Shown here piece after piece: positions 8,879 through 18,138 of a stretch of 64,000 nt of DNA; position 1 is the stretch's first letter, and every line of letters begins with the position of its first letter. The stretch covers positions 1-64,000 of the forward strand of contig JASJDP010000028.1 of NCBI GenBank assembly GCA_030065095.1. Direction: 5' to 3'. The DNA comes from Rhodobacter sp. GTDB taxonomy: Bacteria > Pseudomonadota > Alphaproteobacteria > Rhodobacterales > Rhodobacteraceae. Below the pieces are notes generated by a model. It searched no databases. It was given only the letters and a program-made list of their open reading frames with translations, and was not told the DNA's origin. Position numbers and translations under genes: made by a program.

Positions 8879-9961
8879 ATGGGCGCGTATATTCTCAGGC
8901 GACTCTTGCTGGTGATCCCGACGCTGATCGGGATCATGATCGTCAATTTCACGCTGACCCAATTCGTCCCCGGGGGGCCGATCGAACAGATCATCGCCGG
9001 TCTCGAAGGCGGCGGTGACGTGTTCGAGGGGATCGCCGGCGGGTCGGATGCCGGCGCGTCCGAGACCGGCGGCGACGAAGGCTATCTGGGCGCCCGCGGC
9101 CTGCCGCCGGAATTTATCGAGGAACTGGAACGCGAGTTCGGCTTCGACAAACCGCCCCTGCAGCGGTTCCTGCTGATGATGTGGGACTACATCCGCTTCG
9201 ATTTCGGCGAAAGCTACTTCCGGTCCGTCAGCGTCGTCGATCTGGTGATCGAGAAGCTGCCGGTATCGATCACCCTCGGGCTTTGGTCGACGCTGATCGC
9301 CTACATGATCTCGATCCCGCTGGGCGTGCGAAAGGCGGTCAAGGACGGCACGCCGTTCGACACCTGGACGTCCTCGGCGATCATCGTCGGCTACGCGATC
9401 CCAGGCTTTCTGTTCGCTATCCTGCTTCTGGTGCTCTTCGCGGGCGGGTCGTACTACAAGATCTTCCCCCTGCGCGGCCTGACCTCGGATAATTTCGAAG
9501 ACCTCAGCATGCTGGGGAAGATCGCCGATTACTTCTGGCACATAACCCTGCCGGTTCTGGCCTCGACGATTTCAAGCTTCGCCACGCTGACTCTCTTGAC
9601 CAAGAACAGCTTCCTCGACGAAATCAAGAAGCAATACGTGATCACAGCCAAAGCGAAGGGCCTGTCGGAACGGCGGGTGCTCTACGGCCATGTCTTTCGC
9701 AACGCCATGCTGATTGTCATCGCCGGATTCCCGTCGCTGTTCATCGGCGTGTTCTTCGGCGCCTCGATCATCATCGAGACGATCTTTTCGCTCGACGGGC
9801 TCGGCCGCCTTGGGTTCGAGGCAGCCGTTGCCCGCGACTACCCGGTTATCTTCGGCACGCTTTTCGTCTTTGGACTGATCAGCCTTGTCGTGGGGATCCT
9901 CAGCGACCTGATGTACGTCTTCGTCGATCCCCGGATCGATTTCGGCACGCGGGAGGGATAG
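8879..9961 (+). CDS. yejB: Microcin C/oligopeptide ABC transporter permease
   Basis: A 360-residue inner-membrane permease of the DppB/OppB type. It starts with the family's amphipathic N-terminus ([18 protein letters not shown]). A long periplasmic insertion after the first membrane helix, about residues 40-85, contains a Gly/Glu-rich stretch; such an insertion is usual in YejB. The EAA loop lies near residues 250-265 ([22 protein letters not shown]). It pairs with YejE to form the channel. The stop codon abuts the ATG of yejE. Confidence 0.92.
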   Translation: MGAYILRRLLLVIPTLIGIMIVNFTLTQFVPGGPIEQIIAGLEGGGDVFEGIAGGSDAGASETGGDEGYLGARGLPPEFIEELEREFGFDKPPLQRFLLMMWDYIRFDFGESYFRSVSVVDLVIEKLPVSITLGLWSTLIAYMISIPLGVRKAVKDGTPFDTWTSSAIIVGYAIPGFLFAILLLVLFAGGSYYKIFPLRGLTSDNFEDLSMLGKIADYFWHITLPVLASTISSFATLTLLTKNSFLDEIKKQYVITAKAKGLSERRVLYGHVFRNAMLIVIAGFPSLFIGVFFGASIIIETIFSLDGLGRLGFEAAVARDYPVIFGTLFVFGLISLVVGILSDLMYVFVDPRIDFGTREG

Positions 9962-11167
9962 ATGGCACTGACCGATCCGCACCTGACCCCCGAGCCCAAG
10001 CATGGCGACCCGAACGTGCCTCGACCCGCCCACGTGCTGCCCGGCGCGCGCAAGGGGCCGTTCACTTTGTCGCCACTGAACAAGCGCCGTTGGCGCAACT
10101 TCACCCGCAACCGCCGCGCCTATTGGTCGCTGATTATTTTCTGCGTGCTCTTCGGCCTGTCGCTGTTCGCCGAGTTCATCGCCAACGACAAACCGATTCT
10201 GGTGAACTACAAGGGCGGCTATTACACGCCGATCTTCAGCTTTTATCCGGAAACGGCCTTTGGCGGCGATTTTCAGACCGAGGCGGTCTATTCCGATATC
10301 GAGGTTCAATGCCTGATCGTCTCGGGCGGGCTGGAAGACTGTTTCGACGACCCCGAAGGCATCATCGAGGATGCCGGTGACGGCGTGGTCGACGGTGTCG
10401 AAATCGACAAGGGCTGGCTGCTCTGGCCGCTCATTCCCTACAGCTACAATACGATCAACGACATCGACGGCACCGCGCCCTCGGCCCCGGATTCAAAGCA
10501 CTGGCTTGGAACGGACGACACCGCGCGCGACGTTCTGGCGCGGGTGATCTACGGCTTCCGGCTATCGATCCTGTTCACCATCATCGTCACCGGCATCGCC
10601 AGCCTCGTGGGCATCATCGCGGGCGCGGTGCAGGGCTATTTCGGCGGCTGGCTGGATCTGGTGTTCCAGCGGCTGATCGAGATTTGGGTCAGCACCCCAT
10701 CACTTTATATCATCATCATCATGTTCGCGATTCTCGGGCGCGGATTCTGGCTCTTGGTGTTTCTGACGGCCCTGTTCGGGTGGCCCGCGCTGGTCGGCGT
10801 GGTGCGCGCGGAGTTCCTGCGCGCCCGGAACTTCGAATACGTGCGCGCGGCCAAGGCGCTCGGCGTGTCGAACTGGGTGATCATGTTCCGCCATATGCTG
10901 CCAAATGCCATGGTGGCCACGCTGACCATGCTGCCCTTCATTATCACCGGCACGATCGGCACGCTGGCCTCGCTCGACTTCCTTGGTTTCGGCCTTCCGT
11001 CTTCGGCCCCGTCCCTGGGCGAGCTGACGCTTCAGGCCAAGCAGAACCTGCAGGCGCCGTGGCTCGGCTTCACCGCGTTTTTCACCTTCGCCATCATGCT
11101 GTCGCTTCTGGTCTTCATCTTCGAGGGTATCCGCGACGCCTTCGATCCACGAAAGACATTCCAATGA
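9962..11167 (+). CDS. yejE: Microcin C/oligopeptide ABC transporter permease
   Basis: A 401-residue second permease subunit, DppC/OppC-like. Residues 1-40 are cytoplasmic, then one membrane helix (WSLIIFCVLFGLSLFAEFIA). A large periplasmic domain before the core helices carries two cysteines, near residues 116 and 124, that could form a disulfide. The EAA loop is near VRAAKALGVSNWVIMFRHMLPNA. It begins directly after yejB and its stop overlaps the start of yejF (ATGA), so the three products are probably made in fixed ratio. Confidence 0.92.
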   Translation: MALTDPHLTPEPKHGDPNVPRPAHVLPGARKGPFTLSPLNKRRWRNFTRNRRAYWSLIIFCVLFGLSLFAEFIANDKPILVNYKGGYYTPIFSFYPETAFGGDFQTEAVYSDIEVQCLIVSGGLEDCFDDPEGIIEDAGDGVVDGVEIDKGWLLWPLIPYSYNTINDIDGTAPSAPDSKHWLGTDDTARDVLARVIYGFRLSILFTIIVTGIASLVGIIAGAVQGYFGGWLDLVFQRLIEIWVSTPSLYIIIIMFAILGRGFWLLVFLTALFGWPALVGVVRAEFLRARNFEYVRAAKALGVSNWVIMFRHMLPNAMVATLTMLPFIITGTIGTLASLDFLGFGLPSSAPSLGELTLQAKQNLQAPWLGFTAFFTFAIMLSLLVFIFEGIRDAFDPRKTFQ

Positions 11168-12774
11168 GCGCCACGCTCGACGTCACAGACCTCAGCATCA
11201 GCTTCCGACAGGACGGCCGCACCATCGACGCGGTCAAGTCGGTCTCGTTCAGCGTTGGCAAGGGCGAGACCGTTGCGCTGGTGGGTGAATCCGGCTCGGG
11301 CAAGTCCGTGACTGCGCTGTCCACCGTATCGCTTCTGCCCGACAGCGCCACGATTGCCGGTTCGATCACCTATGACGGCAAACAGATGGTGGGTGCGGAC
11401 GAAAAGATGCTGATGGACGTGCGCGGTAACGACATCAGTTTCATCTTCCAGGAACCCATGACCTCGCTGAACCCGCTGCACACGCTGGAAAAGCAGATCA
11501 TGGAATCCCTAGCCCTGCACCAGGGGCTGACCGGTGACCCCGCCCGCAAACGGATCGTGGAACTGCTGGAGAAGGTCGGCATCCACGATCCGGAATCGCG
11601 CCTGAAGGCCTATCCCCACCAGCTTTCCGGCGGCCAGCGGCAGCGGGTGATGATCGCCATGGCGCTGGCCAACGGCCCCGACCTTCTGATTGCCGACGAA
11701 CCGACCACGGCGCTCGACGTGACCATTCAGGCGCAGATCCTCGATCTGCTCTCGGACCTGAAGAAGACCGAGGATATGAGCCTGCTGTTCATCACCCATG
11801 ATCTGGGCATCGTGCGCAAGTTCGCCGACCGGGTCTGCGTGATGCAAAACGGCGAGATTGTCGAACAGGGGGTGACGGCCGAAATCTTCGACAATCCCCA
11901 GCACGCCTACACCAAGAAGCTCCTCGGCGCAGAGACGGCCGGCGTGCCCGATCCGGTGCCCGACGATGCCAGGGAAATCGCCCGCACGGAAAACCTGCGC
12001 ATCTGGTTCCCGATCCACCGCGGGCTGATGCGCCGGGTCGTCGGTCATATCAAGGCGGTGAACGCGGCCAGCCTGCAGGTCAGGGCCGGGGAAACCGTGG
12101 GCATCGTCGGCGAAAGCGGATCGGGCAAGACGACGCTGGCGCTGGCGATCATGCGGCTGATTTCTTCCGAGGGTCCGATCCATTTCATGGACGAGGCGAT
12201 TCACAGAAGGCGCGGACGCGAGATGCGCGGCCTTCGGCGAGACATGCAGATCGTGTTCCAGGACCCCTACGGATCGCTCAGCCCCCGGATGACCGTCGAG
12301 GAAATCATCGCCGAGGGACTTGGCGTCCACAAGATCGACAGCCACAAGTCCAAGCGCAACCTGGTCGCCGACATCATGGAAGAGGTCGGGCTGGACCCGT
12401 CCACCATGTTCCGATACCCGCACGAGTTCTCCGGCGGCCAGCGCCAGCGCATCGCCGTAGCACGGGCGATGATCCTGCGGCCGAAGCTTCTGGTATTGGA
12501 CGAACCGACATCCGCGCTCGACATGACCGTGCAGGTGCAGATTGTCGAGCTGTTGCGCGATCTGCAGCGCAAACACGGTCTTGCCTATCTGTTCATCAGC
12601 CATGACCTGAAGGTTGTGCGTGCGCTTAGCCACAAGGTCATCGTGATGCGGCGTGGCGACATCGTCGAAGCGGGCGAGGCCGAGGCGATCTTCACCAACC
12701 CGCAGACGGCCTATACCCGCGAGCTTATGACCGCCGCCTTCGACCTTCAGGCGTCTTCGCGCGAGGTCGCCTGA
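11164..12774 (+). CDS. yejF: Microcin C/oligopeptide ABC transporter, duplicated ATPase
   Basis: A 536-residue protein with two complete ATP-binding cassettes in one chain, as is normal for YejF. The first has Walker A GESGSGKS, signature LSGGQRQR and Walker [13 protein letters not shown]. The second has Walker [10 protein letters not shown], signature FSGGQRQR and Walker [13 protein letters not shown]. Each half ends with the oligopeptide-transporter C-terminal extension. The start overlaps the yejE stop. The frame is open far upstream within yejE but has no plausible start there. It powers YejBE-mediated peptide uptake. Confidence 0.92.
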   Translation: MSATLDVTDLSISFRQDGRTIDAVKSVSFSVGKGETVALVGESGSGKSVTALSTVSLLPDSATIAGSITYDGKQMVGADEKMLMDVRGNDISFIFQEPMTSLNPLHTLEKQIMESLALHQGLTGDPARKRIVELLEKVGIHDPESRLKAYPHQLSGGQRQRVMIAMALANGPDLLIADEPTTALDVTIQAQILDLLSDLKKTEDMSLLFITHDLGIVRKFADRVCVMQNGEIVEQGVTAEIFDNPQHAYTKKLLGAETAGVPDPVPDDAREIARTENLRIWFPIHRGLMRRVVGHIKAVNAASLQVRAGETVGIVGESGSGKTTLALAIMRLISSEGPIHFMDEAIHRRRGREMRGLRRDMQIVFQDPYGSLSPRMTVEEIIAEGLGVHKIDSHKSKRNLVADIMEEVGLDPSTMFRYPHEFSGGQRQRIAVARAMILRPKLLVLDEPTSALDMTVQVQIVELLRDLQRKHGLAYLFISHDLKVVRALSHKVIVMRRGDIVEAGEAEAIFTNPQTAYTRELMTAAFDLQASSREVA

Positions 12775-13203
12775 GCCGCCCAAACGATCCGTCATCCCGA
12801 TCAATGCGCCGGTCACAAAGACCGCATGGAATTGCCAGGGCCCAACCAATCGGCTCAATGATAAAAGAACGAAAATCCCCGACGTGTCGCCGCGTTTTGC
12901 AACTTGACCCCATCTCTTTTCCCTGTCGGTCGGCTCGGACACGCTTGATTTGATCTACGCGGCCTCGGCTAAAAGGGCCGGGTCGCCTGGCGGGGCCGGG
13001 CATCCGCCCTCCTCGCGGCGACACGCGGGGGCCGGCCAATGCCTACGTTGCATGTCGCACTGCGGATTGGTGTTTCACCGGATCAATAGGGCAGCTGGCG
13101 CATAGAATCTCCGCAACTCTGAGTTCTCCCGAATTGGGCGGTATGGGACAGACCAGTAGCGCTATCCAGCGTGATGCAAGTCGGAGAGCGTGATGCCACG
13201 AAA
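12775..13203. other. Intergenic stretch at the left edge of the low-G+C segment
   Basis: About 430 bases with no convincing gene. It contains short G+C-rich inverted stretches (about 12960-13040) without a T tract. From about 13040 on, base composition drops towards that of the protease genes. No tRNA, integrase site or direct repeat matching the right edge could be recognised by eye. It probably holds the promoter of the S8 protease gene and the left boundary of the island. Confidence 0.5.
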
Positions 13204-15786
13204 ATGGCAAAAGAGTTGAAGTGGGCCCAAAGCCATCGTAGCATTCAAAAGTGCCAATGCCTTGGGGTCTTTCCTTTGCGCAGCCTGTTCGCACATACGG
13301 CGTTAACTGCGCTTTGTAGTCTGAGCACTTTCTGTGCTTGCCATGCACAGAGTCTCGTCGCGAACATTCCAATCGACAACGACCTTTCGCAAGCTGTCGT
13401 CGAGTTCATTGCTGAGAATTCGGTGCAATCGTCCACATTGCGAACATCGGGCCAGATCGAAGATCTGGTGCGGGAGAGTTGCGGTCACGTCTCTCCCAAC
13501 AATCTTAGGGTCTTTGAACATGCCATCGAGATTCAAGGCGGCACGGTCAACGAAAATGGCGGGTTTCGCGTTGAGGCGGAGACAACGACGGTTCCGGCAT
13601 GCCTGCCCGACGAACAAGAGGTTCGTATCGTGGGACGCCTGCCTTCCGCAGGCGACACGATCACGGAATACGCGCAAACGGATCTGAGCCTCGCCGATCA
13701 GCAAGTCGAGGCTGCTCGGCCGTGGCGCAGACGGGACGATCTGTCGGAAATTGCTATGCTGAACATGGTTCCGCGCGCGAATTTCACTGGACACTTTGTC
13801 ACCATGGAGCCGCAGCCCGACATTCCCTGGCAGTTTTTACCCAGCGGCGACGATTTGGACGTCGCGCAGGTTTTTGGAAATCGATTCAATGCAGCGCAGG
13901 TCGACCCGCAGGATCGCAGCCGCATCGCCTACGAAGGCTTTGCGGTTGCCAATGAATTGATCTTGGGCGGAGTTGATCCGACCGCAACTCGAAGTGGGTT
14001 GGAAACTGCGCTCCAGGGAATGGGCACTCAAGAGGTGAGCCGGATCATCCGGGACGTCAATCGTGCGATAGCTGCAGAGCAGGACGTCCCGCGTGTCCGC
14101 GAGGTTCCACTGTGGGGGTCCATTTGTCAAAGCAATCCGGCCTATTGCAGTGAAGAGGCCTCTGGCGCGTTCCTGTATCTGGAATCGCCGGATGCCGAGA
14201 TCTTCCGTATGCTCAATCCGTCGCAACGCGTGAACGCTGATTATGGTATCTTCGCCAACGTCCCAATGCTGACCGCGGAACGGATCGATCCGACCGCACA
14301 GATCCCGGTGGCGGCAGGGATGGACGTTCCCGACGAGGTGGCGCTGGAGGAAATTGAGGAAACACCCCCTCCCAAGCTTACGCTGTTTCTTAATGTCTTT
14401 GATAAGGTCGATGGGGAAGGGACGAACCGGTGCGGCGAGGGCGCTCTGATCAACTGGGAAACCGAGGCATTTCAGAGCGTATTTCGCAATGCGGTTCTCG
14501 AGGCCATTGAGCGCAAAAAATCCCTCAGTGAGACGCCCAACAGGACCGAGTTGATGGTTCTCGATGGCGGATTTGCGCGGTTCGAGGCAGAGCGCTTTGC
14601 CGGCGCAGACTGGTCAATGGTTCCGGCCCGCACACATCACGCCAATGCCGAGAGCATGACAGGCATGTCCGAAAGCATGTTTGAGAAACTGACACATGGA
14701 ACGGCTGTAACGAGCCTGGCGATGGGTGGACCCGGCCTCATGGATCTCCTGGGCTCGGACACGTTGCCAATCACCGTGTCGTCGCGGCCGATCTACAGGG
14801 AGAAGGTTCAAGCAGGGAAAGTCGTCTACGAACTGGTCGCCAGCGTTCCCGACGTCGCGCGCAACTACGGCGCGCATATCGTCAACATGAGCTTTGGAAC
14901 CCGGGACGAAAACGAAGCTCGTCTCAAAGAGCTCCGCGAAACGCTTCTGAACTCGACCGGGGCGCTGCTCGTCGTTGCAGCCGGAAACCTGGGCAACAAC
15001 GACAGGCCTCGGGGGCAATCGGTCCGGAAAGCCGGTTTGACGCCTCAGATGTGGGGAGATGCCGGGCACGGAGGAGGTTGGAATATCCTCGTCGTAGCGG
15101 GCTCGGACGTCGCATCGGACCCCCAAAAACTGGCATGGTTTTCGAACTTCGGAGAGGATGCGGTGCTTCTTGCTGCGCCCGGCTGCCGGGTCTCAGCCGT
15201 AAAGCCCACGCTTGAGGGGACATACGAAGTCGAAAGTTTCAACGGCACGTCTTTCGCGGCGCCCATCGTCTCGTATGTCGCCGCGGCGGTGCGCACCGTT
15301 CTGCCGCGTGGACGTATGTCGTCGCCATGGATACGGGCCCGCTTGCTGGCATCCGCCGACATCGACCCAGCGATCGAGCAGGCGAAGGTGGGCTTTGGAC
15401 GCGTGCTCAATCCGATCGCCGCGATGCAGGTCTATGACGATATCGTCACCCTGCATCCCGCCGAGCCGGATGCCGAACCCGTCCGCTACGTCGGACGGAT
15501 TACCGCGCTCTCGGCCAGTGACGACATCAGTACGGTCAGCCTTTGCGAAGACGGCCATGCGGAAAAACGCGTCCTGCTTCGCTTTTTCCTCGTCCCGGAT
15601 TCCGACGACGATGGTGAGCCAGAGGGATGGACCGACACGATGGGGCCGAACAGTCTGATGTCGACCGACGAATGCAGGTTGAAGCCTTCCGGCACGCTCG
15701 TCATCGAAACGGAAAGTCGGCCGGAAACCGTTCGCTTTGAAGATGTTGCCGACATTAAGTTCGCTTTCAACAGGGGTATTGAATGA
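13204..15786 (+). CDS. Exported subtilisin-like S8 serine protease with a large N-terminal extension
   Basis: About 860 residues. A Sec-type signal (LRSLFAHTALTALCSLSTFCACHAQ) is followed by some 400 residues that I do not recognise. The S8 catalytic domain comes after that, with Asp at 454 (MVLDGG), His at 498 (THGTAV), the oxyanion Asn at 595 (VVAAGN) and Ser at 683 (NGTSFAAP), in the order typical of subtilases. The start is uncertain: ATG 13204 is used here, GTG 13171 or ATG 13174 would lengthen it, and TTG 13276 would give a tidier signal peptide. The next gene overlaps its stop (ATGA). Base composition is lower in G+C than both flanks, suggesting acquisition. Substrate unknown; the extension could be a prodomain or a targeting module. 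Confidence 0.82.
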   Translation: MAKELKWAQSHRSIQKCQCLGVFPLRSLFAHTALTALCSLSTFCACHAQSLVANIPIDNDLSQAVVEFIAENSVQSSTLRTSGQIEDLVRESCGHVSPNNLRVFEHAIEIQGGTVNENGGFRVEAETTTVPACLPDEQEVRIVGRLPSAGDTITEYAQTDLSLADQQVEAARPWRRRDDLSEIAMLNMVPRANFTGHFVTMEPQPDIPWQFLPSGDDLDVAQVFGNRFNAAQVDPQDRSRIAYEGFAVANELILGGVDPTATRSGLETALQGMGTQEVSRIIRDVNRAIAAEQDVPRVREVPLWGSICQSNPAYCSEEASGAFLYLESPDAEIFRMLNPSQRVNADYGIFANVPMLTAERIDPTAQIPVAAGMDVPDEVALEEIEETPPPKLTLFLNVFDKVDGEGTNRCGEGALINWETEAFQSVFRNAVLEAIERKKSLSETPNRTELMVLDGGFARFEAERFAGADWSMVPARTHHANAESMTGMSESMFEKLTHGTAVTSLAMGGPGLMDLLGSDTLPITVSSRPIYREKVQAGKVVYELVASVPDVARNYGAHIVNMSFGTRDENEARLKELRETLLNSTGALLVVAAGNLGNNDRPRGQSVRKAGLTPQMWGDAGHGGGWNILVVAGSDVASDPQKLAWFSNFGEDAVLLAAPGCRVSAVKPTLEGTYEVESFNGTSFAAPIVSYVAAAVRTVLPRGRMSSPWIRARLLASADIDPAIEQAKVGFGRVLNPIAAMQVYDDIVTLHPAEPDAEPVRYVGRITALSASDDISTVSLCEDGHAEKRVLLRFFLVPDSDDDGEPEGWTDTMGPNSLMSTDECRLKPSGTLVIETESRPETVRFEDVADIKFAFNRGIE

Positions 15787-17414
15787 TGAAACGGGTACTA
15801 TTGGCAGTGGGCCTCGCGCTGACCTGGACCGTCAGCGCCGTTGCACAGGGATTTCAACTGTCGGATGCAGCCGATGAACTTCGCTTCGTCGAGACCTCGG
15901 GACAGCTAGAGACAGTCGATTTGCGTATCGAGGGAGAACTGCGCAGCATATCCTTCGTTACCGACGACGCAGGGAACGCAATCTATCAGGGTGATATCAT
16001 CCTCGGACGGGCCGAGACCCTGTGGGAGCTGTCCGAAAGCTCTGATCTGTCTCTGCAAGGCCTCGCCCAAACCAGCACAGAGCTTTTCGGCCTGGTAGCT
16101 CGCGATGAAAGGCTGCGGTGGCCGGACGGCCGCGTGCCGTATATCATCGACGCAAGCGTCCCTTCATCCTGGATCCCCCGCGTGCGGCAAGCTATTCGGG
16201 CATGGGAACAAAAGACCGATATTCAGTTCAAAGAACTGAGGCGGCCCAAGGGCGCCTATCTGCTCTTCTTCGATCACCCGGAACAGAACTCCTGCCAGAC
16301 GCGGATCGGCTACCCATCGTCGGGTCCGAGGAAAATACAATTGGCGACTTGGTGCCAATGGGGCAACATCGCTCACGAGATCGGGCATGCCCTCGGATTG
16401 CACCACGAACAGACCCGGTTCGATCGGGACAGATTTGTCCAGGTCGCGTTCAGCGCCGCCGCGACCAATAAAATGAAGGCCCAGTTCCGCGCTGATCCAA
16501 ACGAGTTCAAGGATTCCGGTCCGTATTGCTACGATTCGATCATGCACTACGCTAAAACCGACAAGAATAGATCGTTCTTGATCACTGCGCTTGCGGAGCC
16601 GGGCGGTGACTTCGCCGGCGACCCAAAACACATGGGACAACGCAGTGCGATTTCGCCCTGCGACGTTGAGACAATCGAAAGGATCTATGGGTTCATTGCC
16701 GATGCGGAACCCGATATTCCGCTATCGGGGTTTGAAGGTGAACTCGCATTCTATCCCGAAGGTTGCGAAGAAACCCGAAAGTGCTTTCTTGCAAATGACC
16801 TGCGCTATACTGACCCATATTCCCTCGTTTGGCTCGCATCGAAACGCGATACCAGTGCCGGTGCCGAGATTCAGTCGGGAACCACCGATGGAGCATCGAT
16901 CCCTGAATGGGCGCAGCCCTTTGTCGGGCGGCCGTTTGATCCATCCTATATCAAGGCCGCGGTCATTCATGACCACTATACCTATCCCGAGAACCGGGTA
17001 AGGTCGTGGTGGTCTTCGCAACGTGTGTTCCATGACATGCTTCAAGATCTCGGTGTACCCAGAGCAAAAACCCAGATCATGTATCTGGGCGTTCTGCTCG
17101 GGTCGCAGAAATGGATCCGCCTTGTTCCGGGCGATGACTGCGGCGTGAATTGCATCAACGACATATCCGAAGCGGCTACGACCGTCCAAAGAACGGAGGA
17201 GGCGGTTTATCGAGAGTGGCCAGAAACCTACGATTCCAAAGAGTACGAGGAGGCGATGAAAGCGGGAATTGCCGTCATTGCGTTACATGGCGAGCAAATG
17301 ACACTCGGCGACTTGAACGCGCTCGCAGCCTATTTGATGCCGGACCATCCAGTATTTACGACCTCTGACGAGTATACTCCGACCGGACTGAGCGACATCA
17401 TTTTGGGTGATTAG
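15783..17414 (+). CDS. Exported astacin-like (M12A) metalloprotease fused to a DUF1353-like domain
   Basis: 543 residues with a clear signal peptide (MMKRVLLAVGLALTWTVSAVAQG). Residues about 110-305 form an astacin-type zinc protease: the HExxHxxGxxHE motif is at residues 198-209 (HEIGHALGLHHE) and the Met-turn SIMHY is around Met254. Residues about 325-450 resemble DUF1353, a domain common in phages, with TTDGASIP, a KAAVIHDHY core and a following W/F-rich helix (QRVFHDML). The stop of the S8 gene overlaps the start, and an alternative ATG is three bases on. Co-translation with a second protease suggests the two act together or in a cascade. Composition matches the S8 gene. The role of the DUF1353-like part is not known. 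Confidence 0.82.
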   Translation: MMKRVLLAVGLALTWTVSAVAQGFQLSDAADELRFVETSGQLETVDLRIEGELRSISFVTDDAGNAIYQGDIILGRAETLWELSESSDLSLQGLAQTSTELFGLVARDERLRWPDGRVPYIIDASVPSSWIPRVRQAIRAWEQKTDIQFKELRRPKGAYLLFFDHPEQNSCQTRIGYPSSGPRKIQLATWCQWGNIAHEIGHALGLHHEQTRFDRDRFVQVAFSAAATNKMKAQFRADPNEFKDSGPYCYDSIMHYAKTDKNRSFLITALAEPGGDFAGDPKHMGQRSAISPCDVETIERIYGFIADAEPDIPLSGFEGELAFYPEGCEETRKCFLANDLRYTDPYSLVWLASKRDTSAGAEIQSGTTDGASIPEWAQPFVGRPFDPSYIKAAVIHDHYTYPENRVRSWWSSQRVFHDMLQDLGVPRAKTQIMYLGVLLGSQKWIRLVPGDDCGVNCINDISEAATTVQRTEEAVYREWPETYDSKEYEEAMKAGIAVIALHGEQMTLGDLNALAAYLMPDHPVFTTSDEYTPTGLSDIILGD

Positions 17415-17557
17415 TCCTGAAGAGCGAGGCATGTCGATGGCCCGCAATCTTTTGCTGCGTGGATGGTCGGTCACCCTGAGGACGCCGGTAAATTCCGCCG
17501 TCGCCGGCCTTCGCAGATCGCAGGCAAGGGCGACATCGCCGGTAGCGTCGCAGCGGC
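17415..17557. other. Spacer between the astacin gene and the integrase remnant
   Basis: About 140 bases with no supported gene on either strand. It separates the convergent astacin gene and recombinase fragment. No terminator with a T tract was seen. Confidence 0.4.
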
Positions 17558-17890
17558 CTACGCGGCGGAATAGTGGTCTTTGACCCAAACCGAATTCGGT
17601 TCACCTTCAGTCGACACCTCATATTCGCGCTTTAATTGCTCTGCCGCATGCCGAAGGGGTTTTTCGTTCAACAGTTCGCCGTGGCGCAGCTTTTCGCGCA
17701 ACCCGAAGAACCGATCCTCCGCGACTTCCCTGGCAGACGCCAGGCGTCGGTCTTTCGTGCTGACCCGGTGTTTCTTACGCCCAGGTACACCGAACCTACC
17801 GGGCGGGACTTCCTGGACGCTTATAAAGGTGAACTTTCCCCCAAGAATCGAGTGCTTTTCGGCTACGGCGTGCGCCTGTCCAAACGTGTG
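17558..17890 (-). pseudogene. Tyrosine recombinase (phage-type integrase) remnant
   Basis: On the minus strand an open segment of about 111 codons, bounded upstream by an in-frame TGA at 17891-17893 and ended by TAG at 17558, has no ATG or GTG start. Its translation includes STKDRRLASAREVAEDRFF and, later, AAEQLKREYEVSTEGEP and VWVKDHYSAA. This matches the N-terminal arm and core-binding region of tyrosine-type integrases (a basic loop, then a helix with Ala/Arg/Glu and Leu, then the start of the core-binding domain). The catalytic domain (R...HxxR...Y) is missing. I read it as the leftover of the element that brought in the protease genes. Confidence 0.5.
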
Positions 17891-18138
17891 TCAGCTTGTG
17901 TTGTGTGAGTATGAATCCGCCAATCCTTCGCATCCAGAGTCGGCAGCCCCTGTCAGGAATCTTGGAAATCAAGATATTATATCAATTCGTTACGACATCA
18001 ATCTCTGGCGGAAAAGCGGATCTGAACCTCCGCAGGCTTTCACCTCGACGGTGTTCGGGACCGCGCAGATGCTCCATTGACTCGTCAAATTAAGTATAGA
18101 CATAATAGCTCGTCGTCCCGCACAACCGGGTACCTGCC
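17891..18138. other. A+T-richer spacer upstream of hutI
   Basis: About 250 bases without a gene. The last 60 bases are A+T-rich (…tcaaattaagtatagacata…) and may hold the hut promoter. I could not find a clear palindrome of the HutC operator type. The right boundary of the low-G+C island lies here. Confidence 0.4.

Noticed and set aside
13043-13372. Minus-strand frame overlapping the start of the S8 gene
   Set aside because: No ribosome site or domain; it overlaps the signal peptide coding region of a supported gene.
18085-18138. HutC operator before hutI
   Set aside because: The A+T-rich stretch has no palindrome close to the known HutC site.
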